Positions 1-9,495 are shown, counted from the stretch's first letter. The stretch: 64,000 nucleotides of DNA from Acaudatibacter sp050729515 (GCA_050729515.1 JBOHLG010000001.1:124001-188000); one strand, 5' to 3'. The notes: generated from the sequence alone by a model not told the origin. Translations and numbers: made by a program.

Positions 1-2
1 GC

Positions 3-1403
3 TGGCGCAAGATCGTCGCCAGCATCGCCGAACTTGTGGGCCGCGAGGCGCCGGCGAACGCGCCCAAGGCTTTGGCGCGCAAGCACTCGATCTGCGTGCT
101 GCCGTTCGCCAACATCAGCGGCGATCCGGAGCAGGAGTACTTCAGCGACGGGATCAGCGAGGACATCATCACCGACCTCTCCAAGATCTCGGCCCTCTTC
201 GTGGTGGCGCGCAACACCGCCTTCACCTTCAAGGGGAAGGCGGTGAAGGTCGTCGAGGTCGCCCGCGAGCTGGAAGTCAGCCACGTCCTCGAAGGCAGTG
301 TGCGCAAGGCCGGCAACCGGGTCCGGATCGCCGCCCAGCTCATCGATGGAGCAAGCGGCGGGCACGTCTGGGCCGACCGCTGGGACCGGGATCTCGATGA
401 CATCTTCGCGGTCCAGGACGAGATCAGCGAGGCGATCGTCGGAGCCTTGAAGCTCAAGCTCCTGCCCGAGGAAAAGGAGGCGATCGAGCGCCGCGGCACG
501 GACAATGTCGATGCCTATGACCTGTATCTGATGGCGCGACAGTACTGGGTGTCGGGCAACTTTGGGGATTCGCGCCGCGAGCAGGCGATCATCCGGCTTT
601 GTCGCCGGGCGGTCGGGATCGACCCGGGCTACGCGCGCGCCTGGGCCCTGATGGGTCTGGCGCAGGAGGACCTGAGGATGCGCCATGGCATAGGCGAATT
701 CGACAGTGCGGCGGCGGTGGAAATGGCCCTGACGCTCGATCCGGGTCTGGCCGAGGCCCATGCGCTCAAGGCCGCTCATTTGCGGAACGAAATGCGACTG
801 AGCGAGGCAGCCGGAGAGGTCGAGATCGCCTTGCGACTTGATGCCGGATCCTATGAGGTCAATCGGGTCGCCGCCGCCGTGAAGTTCGGTCAACACAGGC
901 TCGCCGAAGCCGCTCCACACTACGAGAAAGCAGCGGCGCTGATGGACACCGACTTCAATTCCCCTGCGCTGGCCGTCACCTGCTATACAGCGCTCGGAGA
1001 GGCTGAAGCGGCTAGGCGGGCGGCGCAGACTTGCCTGTCTCGCTGCGAGATCGCGCTCGCCAAGGACCGAGGCAACGGCGCGGCCTTAGGCACGGGAGCG
1101 TGCATGCTGGCGGCCCTCAAGGAGGCGGAACGGGCCAGGGACTGGATCGGACGTGCGCTGCTGGTCGATCCCGACAATCGCAATATGCGCTACAACCTCG
1201 CCTGTGGACTGAGTCTCTACCTTGGCGACACTGACGGGGCGCTCGAGGTGATCGGTCCATGGTTTCCGACCGCCAGCGCGTCGTGGCTGGCGCACGCCAA
1301 GGTTGATCCGGACCTCGACCCCATCCGCGAAGACCGTCGCTTCAAGGCGATGCTCGTCGAGGCCGAGGCCAGGCTTGGGGCCGATGATCGCAACAACGTC
1401 TGA
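3..1403 (+). CDS. TolB-like/TPR sensor protein, 5' end outside window
   Basis: The frame is open to the window edge, so the gene begins upstream; an internal GTG at 36 is not a convincing start. Residues after about 40 of the visible part form the TolB-like domain found in CadC- and adenylate-cyclase-type regulators (SICVLPFANISG, FSDGISEDI, LEGSVRKAGNRVRIAAQLID). TPR-type helical repeats fill the C-terminal 250 residues. The few residues before the TolB domain (WRKIVASIAEL) resemble the last helix of bacterial TIR domains, so the missing N-terminus may be a TIR domain; this is inference from very little sequence. The next gene is a paralogue with a winged helix in that place. The function is probably protein-protein sensing or regulation; no substrate can be named. 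Confidence 0.8.
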   Translation, partial: WRKIVASIAELVGREAPANAPKALARKHSICVLPFANISGDPEQEYFSDGISEDIITDLSKISALFVVARNTAFTFKGKAVKVVEVARELEVSHVLEGSVRKAGNRVRIAAQLIDGASGGHVWADRWDRDLDDIFAVQDEISEAIVGALKLKLLPEEKEAIERRGTDNVDAYDLYLMARQYWVSGNFGDSRREQAIIRLCRRAVGIDPGYARAWALMGLAQEDLRMRHGIGEFDSAAAVEMALTLDPGLAEAHALKAAHLRNEMRLSEAAGEVEIALRLDAGSYEVNRVAAAVKFGQHRLAEAAPHYEKAAALMDTDFNSPALAVTCYTALGEAEAARRAAQTCLSRCEIALAKDRGNGAALGTGACMLAALKEAERARDWIGRALLVDPDNRNMRYNLACGLSLYLGDTDGALEVIGPWFPTASASWLAHAKVDPDLDPIREDRRFKAMLVEAEARLGADDRNNV

Positions 1404-1449
1404 TTACTGCTAGGCTCGGCGCGACCCAAGGTGGCCGATAGGCGGGCGC

Positions 1450-3267
1450 ATGAGTTCGGACCGAGGGCCGCAAGCCGACGCTTCCCAGGCGCCCATCGAG
1501 CTGGCGCGGGAAGCGGACTTCCGCCTGGGCGCGCTTTCCATCGAGCCGGCGCTCCGAAGGCTCGCCCACCCGGATGGACGCGAGGAGATCGTTCAGCCGC
1601 GGGTCATGCAGGTCCTGGTGGCGCTCGCCAGGGCCGAAGGGCGCATCCTCACCCGCGATGACCTGCAGGCGCGATGCTGGAGCGGCGTGGTGGTCGGCGA
1701 GGACGCGATCACTCGGGTCCTCGGCCGGCTGCGGCGGTTGAGCGAGACGATCGGGCGGGGTGAGTTCGCACTCCAGACCATCGCCAAGGTCGGCTACCGT
1801 CTGACGCGCGGCGAGCCCACGCTCTCGCCTCGCGCGACCGAGCGTCCATCCGACGCCCCGGATGTTCGGCCGCGGGTCTGCGTTCTTCCGTTTCTCAACC
1901 TCAGCGATGATCGGGAGCAGGAGTATTTCTCCGACGGGATCAGCGAGGACATCATCACCGATCTCTCTAAGGTCTCAGCCTTGCAGGTCACGGCTCGCAA
2001 CACCGCCTTCACCTTCAAGGGCAAGGCGGTCGAAGTGACCGAAGTGGCGTCGAAACTGAAGGTCAGCCACGTCCTCGAAGGCAGCGTTCGCAAGGCCGGC
2101 AACCGCGTGCGGATCACCGCCCAGCTCATCGACGGGGCCACCGGCAACCACCAGTGGGCCGAGCGCTACGACCGCGACCTCACCGACATCTTCGCTCTTC
2201 AGGACGAGATCTCGAAGGCCATCGTCGCGGCGCTCAAGCTGAAACTTCTGCCGGAAGAGAAGCGGGCCATCGAGCGACGCGGAACCGACAATGCCGAGGC
2301 CTACGACCTCTATCTGATGGCAAGGCAGCACCTCATCGTCGGGGGAGGCGTCGGAGACCGGGGTCGCCTCGAAACCATCCTTCGCTTGACCAGGATGGCG
2401 GTGGAGATCGATCCCGAGTACGCGAGGGCCTGGGCGCTTCTGGGAATCTCCCAGATCTCGCTGCGCTTCAGCTACGGCCGGAGCGATTTCGACAGTTGGG
2501 AGGGCGTCAAGAAGGCGCTGGCGATCGGGCCGGACCTGGCCGAGGCCCATGCCGTCAACGCCTACCATCTGCGCTGCGAGGGCCGCCTGGAAGAGGCTCT
2601 CGCTGAGGTTCTGACGGCGCTCGACCTCGACCCGCAGTCGTATGAAGCCAATCGGTCTGCGGCCAGCACGCTTTACATGATGGGCCGGTTCGCAGCCGCC
2701 ATTCCGTTCCTGGAAAAGGCCATCGCGCTGATCGCGCCGGACTTCTTTTCGAGCGCCTTGCTGGTCAACTGCCACGTCGCGCTGGGACGCCCCGAGCTCG
2801 CCCGCCAAAAGGCGAAGGAATCCCTGGCCAGCGCCGAGGCGGCGGCGAGCAAGGACCCCAACTTCGGGATGGCGATCGCCTGCGGCGCCAACGCCCTGGC
2901 AGCGCTGGGCGAGACCCAAGCCGCTCGGGACTGGATCAGCCGCGCGCTTCAGATCGACCCGGACGATTACTGGATGAGGTATCACCTCGCGCGCATTGTC
3001 AGCTTCCATCTGCGCGATGCCGACGGCGCCATCGAACTGCTCGGTCCGGTCTTCGCCAAGGCCTACGACGCCCACGCCCGGATCGTCCCGGACTTCGAGC
3101 CGATCCGAAAGAACGGTCGCTTCGCAACAATGCTCGACGAGGCCGAGGCGCGGATGGCGGGAATCGAAAGAACAGTTGCAAGCGGCCGTCCTCCTTCCCC
3201 TGGCCCCTCCGCCTCTTCGGGGTCACCCTCCTCCAGAGGGGGAGGAGAAGCTCGGCGCTGGCCATAG
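1450..3267 (+). CDS. Winged-helix (OmpR/CadC type), TolB-like, TPR regulator
   Basis: The product has 605 residues. Residues about 25-115 form an OmpR/PhoB-type winged helix (LTRDDLQARCW, AITRVLGRLRR, TIAKVGYRLT). A TolB-like domain at about 140-280 is near-identical in many blocks to the upstream gene, and TPR-like repeats follow to about 580. Unlike classical CadC there is no membrane segment between the DNA-binding and sensor parts, so it is probably cytoplasmic. It lies 46 bp after its paralogue in the same direction. The last 25 or so residues are Pro/Ser/Gly-rich and come from a CT-rich stretch ending in an imperfect CTCCTCC/GGGAGGAG palindrome. That suggests the reading frame runs into an intergenic repeat. 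Target genes are unknown. Confidence 0.85.
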   Translation: MSSDRGPQADASQAPIELAREADFRLGALSIEPALRRLAHPDGREEIVQPRVMQVLVALARAEGRILTRDDLQARCWSGVVVGEDAITRVLGRLRRLSETIGRGEFALQTIAKVGYRLTRGEPTLSPRATERPSDAPDVRPRVCVLPFLNLSDDREQEYFSDGISEDIITDLSKVSALQVTARNTAFTFKGKAVEVTEVASKLKVSHVLEGSVRKAGNRVRITAQLIDGATGNHQWAERYDRDLTDIFALQDEISKAIVAALKLKLLPEEKRAIERRGTDNAEAYDLYLMARQHLIVGGGVGDRGRLETILRLTRMAVEIDPEYARAWALLGISQISLRFSYGRSDFDSWEGVKKALAIGPDLAEAHAVNAYHLRCEGRLEEALAEVLTALDLDPQSYEANRSAASTLYMMGRFAAAIPFLEKAIALIAPDFFSSALLVNCHVALGRPELARQKAKESLASAEAAASKDPNFGMAIACGANALAALGETQAARDWISRALQIDPDDYWMRYHLARIVSFHLRDADGAIELLGPVFAKAYDAHARIVPDFEPIRKNGRFATMLDEAEARMAGIERTVASGRPPSPGPSASSGSPSSRGGGEARRWP

Positions 3268-3293
3268 GCCGCCGCAGCGCCTACCTTGCGTTC

Positions 3294-5540
3294 ATGAACC
3301 GTTCCGCATCCGAAGCCGGCGTCCAGGACGTCTCGGCGTCCTTCGTGCGCGACGTTTCGTCGAACAACGCGCCGGCGCTGTGGACGCCGCATCGGCCGGT
3401 GCGCCCCGAGAAGAGCGAGGGCGGGCGGCGCTTCGAGCTGTGCGCCGACTACGCGGCGGCCGGCGACCAGCCCGCCGCCATCGGTGAGCTTTCCGGAGGC
3501 ATCGCCGCCGGCGAGCGCGACCAGGTGCTCCTGGGGGTCACCGGCTCGGGCAAGACCTTCACCATGGCCAGGATCATCGAGGAGACCCAGCGGCCAGCCC
3601 TGGTGCTCGCCCACAACAAGACCCTCGCCGCCCAGCTCTACAGCGAGTTCAAAGCCTACTTCCCGAACAACGCCGTCGAATACTTCGTCTCCTATTATGA
3701 CTACTATCAGCCCGAGGCCTACGTCCCGCGCACCGACACCTACATAGAAAAGGATTCCTCGCGCAACGAGCAGATCGACCGCATGCGCCACTCGGCGACG
3801 CGAGCGATCCTGGAGCGCGACGACGTCATCGTGGTCGCTTCGGTCTCGTGCATCTATGGCATCGGCTCGGTGGAGACCTACAGCGCCATGACCTTCACCC
3901 TGAAGGTCGGCGACAAGGTGGACGACCGGCGCCTGATGGCCGACCTCGTGGCCCAACAGTACAAGCGCAACGACCAGGCGTTCGAGCGCGGCTCGTTCCG
4001 GCGGCGCGGCGACACCCTGGAGATCTTCCCCGCCCACTACGAGGACCGGGCGTGGCGCATCTCGCTCTTCGGCGAGGAGATCGAGGCGATCAGCGAGTTC
4101 GATCCCCTGACCGGCAAGAAGACCGCCGACCTCGAGAGCGTGAAGATCTACGCCAACAGCCACTATGTGACGCCCAGGCCCACGCTGCGCCAGGCGGTCG
4201 CCTCCATCAAGGCCGAGCTCAGGGAGCGGCTCGACTGGCTTCACTCCAAGGGCAAGCTCCTGGAGGCCCAGAGGCTCGAGCAGCGCACCGTCTTCGACGT
4301 CGAGATGATCGAGGCGACGGGGAGCTGCGCGGGGATCGAGAACTATTCGCGCTATCTCACCGGCCGCCGGCCGGGCGAGCCGCCGCCGACCTTCTTCGAG
4401 TACACCCCAGACAACGCCTTGCTCTTCGTCGACGAGAGCCACCAGACCGTGCCTCAGCTGGGAGCCATGTACCGGGGCGACTACAACCGCAAGTTCACGC
4501 TCGCCGAATACGGCTTCCGCCTGCCCTCCTGCCTCGACAACCGGCCGCTCAAGTTCGAGGAGTGGGAGGCGATGCGGCCGGCGACCCTCTTCGTTTCGGC
4601 CACGCCCGGTCCCTGGGAGCTCGCGCGCGCCGGCGGGGTCTTCACCGAGCAGGTCATCCGCCCCACCGGCCTCATCGATCCGCCGGTCGAGGTGCGCCCG
4701 GTCGCCAAGGGCGGCTTCTCCCAGGTCGACGACGTCATCGCCGAATGCCGGGAGGTCGCCCGGGCCGGCTACCGGACCCTGGTCACCGTCCTCACCAAGA
4801 AGATGGCCGAGGACCTCACCGAATACATGCACGAGCAGGGGCTGCGGGTGCGCTACATGCACTCCGACATCGACACCCTGGAGCGGATCGAGATCATCCG
4901 CGATCTTCGCCTGGGCGCCTTTGACGTGCTGGTCGGGATCAACCTTCTGCGCGAGGGCCTCGACATTCCCGAGTGCGGCCTTGTCGCCATCCTGGACGCC
5001 GACAAGGAGGGGTTCCTGCGCTCGGAGACCAGCCTCATCCAGACCATTGGGCGGGCGGCGCGCAACCTCGACGGCAAGGTCATCCTCTACGCCGACACAA
5101 TCACTGGCTCGATCGAACGGGCCATGGCCGAGACGGCGCGGCGTCGCGACAAGCAGGCCGAGTGGAACGCCGAACATGGCATCACGCCGGCCAGCATCAG
5201 GAACCAGATCAAGGATCTCCTGGCCAGCCCCTTCGAGCGCGGCGACCGGGTGACGGTGGACGCCGGCGTCGCGGAGGATTCCAAGCCGTTCCTCGGCTCC
5301 AACTTCCAGGCGACCTTGCGCGACCTGGAGGGCAAGATGCGCGCCGCCGCCGCCGACCTCGAGTTCGAAGAGGCCGCCCGCTATCGCGACGAGATCAAGC
5401 GGCTGAAGATGCTCGATCTCGAGTTCGCCAACGACGCCCTCACCGGCGAGGGCGAGAGCGTCGACCGCGCCCTTCCGGGCCGGGCGCGCAGGGCCGCGCG
5501 CGCCGAGCGGGCCGACCGGTTTCGGAGAGGCCGGCGATAG
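3294..5540 (+). CDS. uvrB: Excinuclease ABC subunit B
   Basis: This is the helicase-like damage-verification subunit of UvrABC nucleotide excision repair. It takes over damaged DNA from UvrA and recruits UvrC. Walker A is GVTGSGKT at residues 81-88. The beta-hairpin that clamps DNA (YYDYYQPEAYVP) lies at 134-145 and the DESH box at 380-383. Helicase motifs V/VI (GINLLREGLDIPE, QTIGRAARN) follow, and a C-terminal UVR domain near 670-705 contacts UvrC. At 748 residues it is longer than the enterobacterial protein because of a 45-residue N-terminal extension and a basic tail. The ATG at 3294 is the only start that keeps that extension; a shorter start cannot be excluded. No SOS box is obvious upstream. 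Confidence 0.97.
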   Translation: MNRSASEAGVQDVSASFVRDVSSNNAPALWTPHRPVRPEKSEGGRRFELCADYAAAGDQPAAIGELSGGIAAGERDQVLLGVTGSGKTFTMARIIEETQRPALVLAHNKTLAAQLYSEFKAYFPNNAVEYFVSYYDYYQPEAYVPRTDTYIEKDSSRNEQIDRMRHSATRAILERDDVIVVASVSCIYGIGSVETYSAMTFTLKVGDKVDDRRLMADLVAQQYKRNDQAFERGSFRRRGDTLEIFPAHYEDRAWRISLFGEEIEAISEFDPLTGKKTADLESVKIYANSHYVTPRPTLRQAVASIKAELRERLDWLHSKGKLLEAQRLEQRTVFDVEMIEATGSCAGIENYSRYLTGRRPGEPPPTFFEYTPDNALLFVDESHQTVPQLGAMYRGDYNRKFTLAEYGFRLPSCLDNRPLKFEEWEAMRPATLFVSATPGPWELARAGGVFTEQVIRPTGLIDPPVEVRPVAKGGFSQVDDVIAECREVARAGYRTLVTVLTKKMAEDLTEYMHEQGLRVRYMHSDIDTLERIEIIRDLRLGAFDVLVGINLLREGLDIPECGLVAILDADKEGFLRSETSLIQTIGRAARNLDGKVILYADTITGSIERAMAETARRRDKQAEWNAEHGITPASIRNQIKDLLASPFERGDRVTVDAGVAEDSKPFLGSNFQATLRDLEGKMRAAAADLEFEEAARYRDEIKRLKMLDLEFANDALTGEGESVDRALPGRARRAARAERADRFRRGRR

Positions 5541-5552
5541 GCGCGGGGCGTC

Positions 5553-5675
5553 CTAGTGGATCGTAGCAAACGGATGGTTCCCATCCGTTTGTGGTCCCAT
5601 CCACGTCGATTCAAGGTTTTGTGGTGCGACTCCGGCGTGATCGGCCGGATGCGTTTGTGCGAGTCGCACCACTAG
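5553..5675. repeat. CTAG-bounded palindromic repeat, family II copy 1
   Basis: A 123-bp element begins and ends with CTAG. It contains a 10-bp hairpin (AAACGGATGG / CCATCCGTTT, loop TTC) and a 12-bp hairpin (GTGGTGCGACTC / GAGTCGCACCAC). It separates convergent uvrB and the decayed methyltransferase gene, and its last CTAG supplies the TAG stop of the latter. A related copy in inverse orientation ends at 59234. Confidence 0.75.
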
Positions 5676-6238
5676 CGGAGGAACGGAATCAGCATGCCCG
5701 TGCGGGCGGCGTAAGCGTCGTAGGCTTGGGGGCCGAGCTCGGAGCGCAGGAAACGCTCCTCGATGCGCGCCTTGACCCAGAACCCGGCGATGAGGAGGGC
5801 GAGGCCGACGAGTGAGGTCCACCGCGACTCGAGGCCCGCGGTGGCGGCGGCGGCGAGGATCACGCCCGAATAGATCGGATGGCGGACAAGGGCGTAGGGC
5901 CCGCTCTCGATGACCCGGTGGTCCTGCTTGCGGCTGACCCAGCCCGACCACAGGCTGCCCAGGTGGATCCGCGCCCACCAGCAAAGCGAAAAGCCCAGGA
6001 CCGCGAGCGCGACGAGCACCCACTCGAGCGCCGGGGGCTCGACAAGCCCGCCCGGCCGGCGGCCGAAGCGACCGAAATCGAAGATGAGGAAGGCGCCGCC
6101 GAAGGTGAGGACGATGTAGCGCGCCTAGTCGAACACCCCCGGCCGCGCCGCCGCCGGACTCGACCACAACAAGGCGGCGAGCATCCATGAGACCATCCAG
6201 GCGATCCAGACGCACTCCATGGCCCAGAACGGGGCCAT
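5672..6238 (-). pseudogene. Isoprenylcysteine carboxyl methyltransferase-like membrane protein, frameshifted
   Basis: The C-terminal 115 residues match the ICMT/PEMT-like integral membrane methyltransferases (GPYALVRHPIYSG motif, then SELGPQAYDAYAART and a hydrophobic tail). Reading from the ATG at 6238, a matching membrane-type N-terminus (WIAWMVSWMLAALLW) runs into an in-frame TAG at 6125-6127. The continuation (RYIVLTFGGAFLIFDFGRFG) is in another frame, as if two bases were lost from a GCGCGC run next to the TAG. The gene is therefore probably broken, although a sequencing error could produce the same picture. It sits 4 bp after a GST gene as the third member of that operon. Confidence 0.6.
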
Positions 6239-6242
6239 GGGC

Positions 6243-6875
6243 TCAGGTGGCGACTGGAAGCGGGCCGGAGTGCTCCATGGCCTTTTTGAAGGCGGGTCTC
6301 GCGGTCGCCTTGTCGAGCCAGGTCATAAGGGCCGGGTCGAGCTTGTCGGCCGCCCCAATGTTGCGGGCCAGGCCCAACGGATAGGCGCAGGAGATGTCGG
6401 CGGCGGTGAAGGTCTCGCCGGCCAGCCAGGGGCTCTCCTTCACCCGGTCGGCCAGCACCTGGCTCTTGCGCACGAAGTTGTCGACCGCGAACTGCGCGCC
6501 CCAGTTCTGCTTGTGCTCGGCGGGCGCGAAGAAGCGGGAGGCCATGGTGATGTTCATCGGGGCGGCGAGCGAAGCCTCGCCGAAATGCAGGAAGGAGAGG
6601 AACTTCGGATAACTCGCCTCCTTTGGCCCCGGGACGAGCGGAGTCGGCCCATATTTCGTCCCCAGATACTCGAGGATCGCGCAGGATTCGCTCATCCGCA
6701 CCTCGCCATCCTTGATGGCCGGAAATGCGCCCGTCGGATTGGCGGCGAGGAACTCCTTGTCCTCGAACCTGGTGGCGAAATCGACTTTGCTCACCTGGTA
6801 GGGAAGGCCCATCTCTTCGAGCATCCAGATCACTCGAAGAGCCCGCGTCGGCGGGGTCCCATAGACCGTGATCAT
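6243..6875 (-). CDS. Glutathione S-transferase
   Basis: The product has 210 residues and is a cytosolic GST. It has a thioredoxin-like N-terminal domain (MITVYGTPPTRALRVIWMLE, then NPTGAFPAIKDGE and the glutathione-binding ESCAILEYL) and an all-helical C-terminal domain (AGETFTAADIS). It probably conjugates glutathione to electrophiles; the substrate is unknown. I chose the ATG at 6875 because it overlaps the stop of the upstream GST-like gene (ATGA), which suggests translational coupling, and because the domain begins directly there. Confidence 0.9.
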   Translation of the reverse strand: MITVYGTPPTRALRVIWMLEEMGLPYQVSKVDFATRFEDKEFLAANPTGAFPAIKDGEVRMSESCAILEYLGTKYGPTPLVPGPKEASYPKFLSFLHFGEASLAAPMNITMASRFFAPAEHKQNWGAQFAVDNFVRKSQVLADRVKESPWLAGETFTAADISCAYPLGLARNIGAADKLDPALMTWLDKATARPAFKKAMEHSGPLPVAT

Positions 6876-7762
6876 CGCTGAATTCCTTCTCGTTGCGGCC
6901 CCAAAAGTGACCTTAGCGGCCGGAAGAGAGTGGGGGAAGTCGACGTCGCGGAAGCTTCCGGCGGCCACAGGATGCCCGCGATCAGGCGGCCGACATGCAA
7001 CCGCGTCCAGATGTCAGCGCCCGCGAAGCTGGGCCGCGCCTGCATCGCCCGCCAGTAACGCCTAAGAGCCGGGCGCACAGCGATCTCCGCACCCATGCCG
7101 GCGAATTCGATACGGCCGAGGAACACCGTCCAGACCACGTCGGCGAGGCCGTAGCGCGCCGGGACGATCGCATCGCGGCCATCGGCCAGCGTCGTCTCCA
7201 GCCGATCGAGAAAGGATCTCGCCTCGCTCTGCCGTCGCGCCGCGAGGGCGATCGCCTGGTCAGGCTCGAAAGTGGCGACGCGTCGGGCGAACACCGCCGC
7301 CCGCGCGGTGTAGATCTTGGCGAGGTCCGGGTTCGCGGCGGCCATCGCCTCCAGCCGCCGTTCGGCGCTCGCCAGCCGCCTTGGAATGAGGACGCGGGCG
7401 AGGCGACTGCGGGCAAGGAGATTTCCGAAGGTCAGCTCCTCGATCGGAAAGCCGTAGTGGAGGGCGAGCCAGGCTCGCGTCTCGGCGTCCAGCTCCGCCT
7501 CGCGCTGGCCCAGGGCGAACTCGGCGATGGCCCGGCTCTCGATGAGCACGAAATCCGGCCCCACCAGCGTCGGCACGGTCATGTTCGGGTTGAGGCGGGC
7601 GTAGCTCGGCGCCTGCTGGCTCGACCGGGCGTGGAGATCCATGAAGACCGGCGCATAGGCGAGGCCGGCTTCGGCCAGGCTGAGGCGCGCGATCATCGAA
7701 TAGTACGACGACGGCGCATGATAGAGCCGCACGGGTAGCGTCGAGGCGCTGGTCTCGCTCAT
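6872..7762 (-). CDS. GST family protein, GDAP1-like
   Basis: The product has 296 residues. Residues about 10-90 form a GST N-terminal thioredoxin-like domain (VRLYHAPSSYYSMIARLSLAE, NPNMTVPTLV, ESRAIAEFA). A long helical insertion and a C-terminal GST domain follow (GLADVVWTVFLGRIEFAGM). The extended region between the domains and the overall length resemble GDAP1-type GSTs rather than the 200-220-residue detoxifying classes. It is the first gene of an operon with a conventional GST and a decayed methyltransferase. The substrate is unknown. Confidence 0.8.
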   Translation of the reverse strand: MSETSASTLPVRLYHAPSSYYSMIARLSLAEAGLAYAPVFMDLHARSSQQAPSYARLNPNMTVPTLVGPDFVLIESRAIAEFALGQREAELDAETRAWLALHYGFPIEELTFGNLLARSRLARVLIPRRLASAERRLEAMAAANPDLAKIYTARAAVFARRVATFEPDQAIALAARRQSEARSFLDRLETTLADGRDAIVPARYGLADVVWTVFLGRIEFAGMGAEIAVRPALRRYWRAMQARPSFAGADIWTRLHVGRLIAGILWPPEASATSTSPTLFRPLRSLLGPQREGIQR

Positions 7763-7935
7763 CCCGCGCCGCAGCTACACCGCAAGGGCGAGGGCTTCAA
7801 ACGCAGTGCGTTCCATCGTGGGCCTCTCGTGCTGACGCCTGGGCGAAAGAACGAGCCCCGCCCGGGGCTTCTCGCAAGCCCGTTCAGGAACCGGCCGGCC
7901 ACGGTCTCCATTGACGTAGCAGTGGGAGAGCTCGC

Positions 7936-9495
7936 GTGACCCGTTACGACGTCATAGTGATCGGAAGCGGGCCGGGCGGGGCCTCGCTCGCCCACCGCCT
8001 CGCTCCGAGCGGAAAGCGCATCCTGATCCTGGAGCGTGGCGACTACCTGCCGCGCGAAGAAGACAACTGGAGCTCTCAGGCGGTCTTCGTCGAAGCGAAG
8101 TACCAGGCCGCCGAAACCTGGACCAACGCCAAAGGCGACACGTTCAGCCCGGCGCTCCATTACTTCGTCGGCGGCAATTCGAAGGTCTATGGCGCGGCGC
8201 TCCTGCGCCTGCGCGAACGCGACTTCGGCGAGGTCGTGCATGCCGGCGGAGTATCTCCGGCGTGGCCGGTCGGATACGACGTTTACGAGCCCTATTACAC
8301 CGAGGCGGAGCGGCTCTTCCATGTGCATGGAAAGCGCGGCGAAGACCCGCTCGAGCCGTGGGCGAGCGGGCCCTACCCTCACCCGCCGGTCAGTCACGCG
8401 CCCAAGATCGCCGAACTGGCCCGCGATCTGGAGGGCGCCGGCCTCCATCCCTTCCACCTGCCCCTGGGAATCCTCCTCGATGAGAATAACGGAGCGCCGA
8501 TGCCGACGAGCACCTGCATGCGCTGCAGCTTCTTTGACGGATTTCCCTGCCTGCTCAATGGAAAGGCCGATGCGCAAGTGGTCTGCATCGATCCGATGCT
8601 GGCCGAACATCCCAACGTGACCTTGCTGACCGGCGCCTATGCCTCGCGACTGGAAACAGACCCGTCCGGCCGCACCGTGAGCGGCGTCAGGGTGACGCGC
8701 GGCGGACAGGACGAAGTCTATTCGGCCGACATCGTGGTGGCGGCCTGCGGCGCGCTCTCCTCGGCGTTGTTGTTGCTGCGCTCGGCCAATGAGGCCCACC
8801 CCAATGGTCTGGCCAACGGGTCAGGCCAGCTCGGCCGTAACTACATGCGCCACAACATGAGCGTGCTCATGGCGGTCATGCCTGAGATCAACGATACGGT
8901 GTTCCAGAAGACGCTGGCGTGGAGCGACTTCTACTTCGGCGCCGAGGACTGGAACCATCCTTTGGGGTTCATTCAGATGTGCGCCAAGTCGCACTCCGAT
9001 CAGATCAGGGCCGAAGCGCTCGCTGAATGGCTCGAGTGGCTGCCCGAGACGCCCTTCGAGATGATCTCGCGCCGGGCCATGGACTTCTGGCTCCAGGCCG
9101 AGGATCTGCCGCACCCTGACAATCGAATCTATTATCGCGACGGCAATGTTCATCTCGATCTGGTGGAGACCAATCCGCAGGCGCTCGCCCATCTCAAACG
9201 CAAGCTGAAGGAGGTGCTGGAACGCGCCGGCCACAAAACCGTGATGCTCGAACGATCCCTCTACCTCGGCAAGAACATTCCGCTCGGCGGCACTGCGCAT
9301 CAGGCTGGCACGGCGCGCTTCGGTCCTGACCCGGCGACCTCGGTTCTCGATCTCGACTGCAAGGCGCACGAACTCGACAATCTCTATGTCGCCGACGCGA
9401 GCTTCTTTCCCGCCATCGGCGCGGTGAATCCGACCCTCACCATCATCGCCAACGCCTTGCGGGTCGCCGACCGCATCGCCGAGAGGCTCAAATGA
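7936..9495 (+). CDS. GMC family FAD-dependent oxidoreductase
   Basis: The product has 519 residues. The FAD-binding Rossmann motif GSGPGG is at residues 10-15, followed by the acidic ERG that binds adenosine ribose. The C-terminal GMC pair is present: His455 in GGTAHQAGTARFG and Asn498 in AVNPTLTIIANAL. GMC enzymes oxidise alcohols or sugars at C1-C3 and pass electrons to quinones, cytochromes or oxygen. A cysteine-bearing stretch near 195-205 (TCMRCSFFDGFPC) is typical of the GMC subgroup with choline/sugar dehydrogenase-like members. The start is GTG with an upstream GGGAGAG. Its stop overlaps the next start (ATGA). With a cupin, a gluconolactonase and VOC genes downstream, a sugar or polyol oxidation pathway is likely. 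Confidence 0.9.
   Translation: MTRYDVIVIGSGPGGASLAHRLAPSGKRILILERGDYLPREEDNWSSQAVFVEAKYQAAETWTNAKGDTFSPALHYFVGGNSKVYGAALLRLRERDFGEVVHAGGVSPAWPVGYDVYEPYYTEAERLFHVHGKRGEDPLEPWASGPYPHPPVSHAPKIAELARDLEGAGLHPFHLPLGILLDENNGAPMPTSTCMRCSFFDGFPCLLNGKADAQVVCIDPMLAEHPNVTLLTGAYASRLETDPSGRTVSGVRVTRGGQDEVYSADIVVAACGALSSALLLLRSANEAHPNGLANGSGQLGRNYMRHNMSVLMAVMPEINDTVFQKTLAWSDFYFGAEDWNHPLGFIQMCAKSHSDQIRAEALAEWLEWLPETPFEMISRRAMDFWLQAEDLPHPDNRIYYRDGNVHLDLVETNPQALAHLKRKLKEVLERAGHKTVMLERSLYLGKNIPLGGTAHQAGTARFGPDPATSVLDLDCKAHELDNLYVADASFFPAIGAVNPTLTIIANALRVADRIAERLK

Noticed and set aside
3063..5177. 704-codon frame antisense to uvrB
   Set aside because: Shadow of a highly conserved gene at high GC; no recognisable motif.
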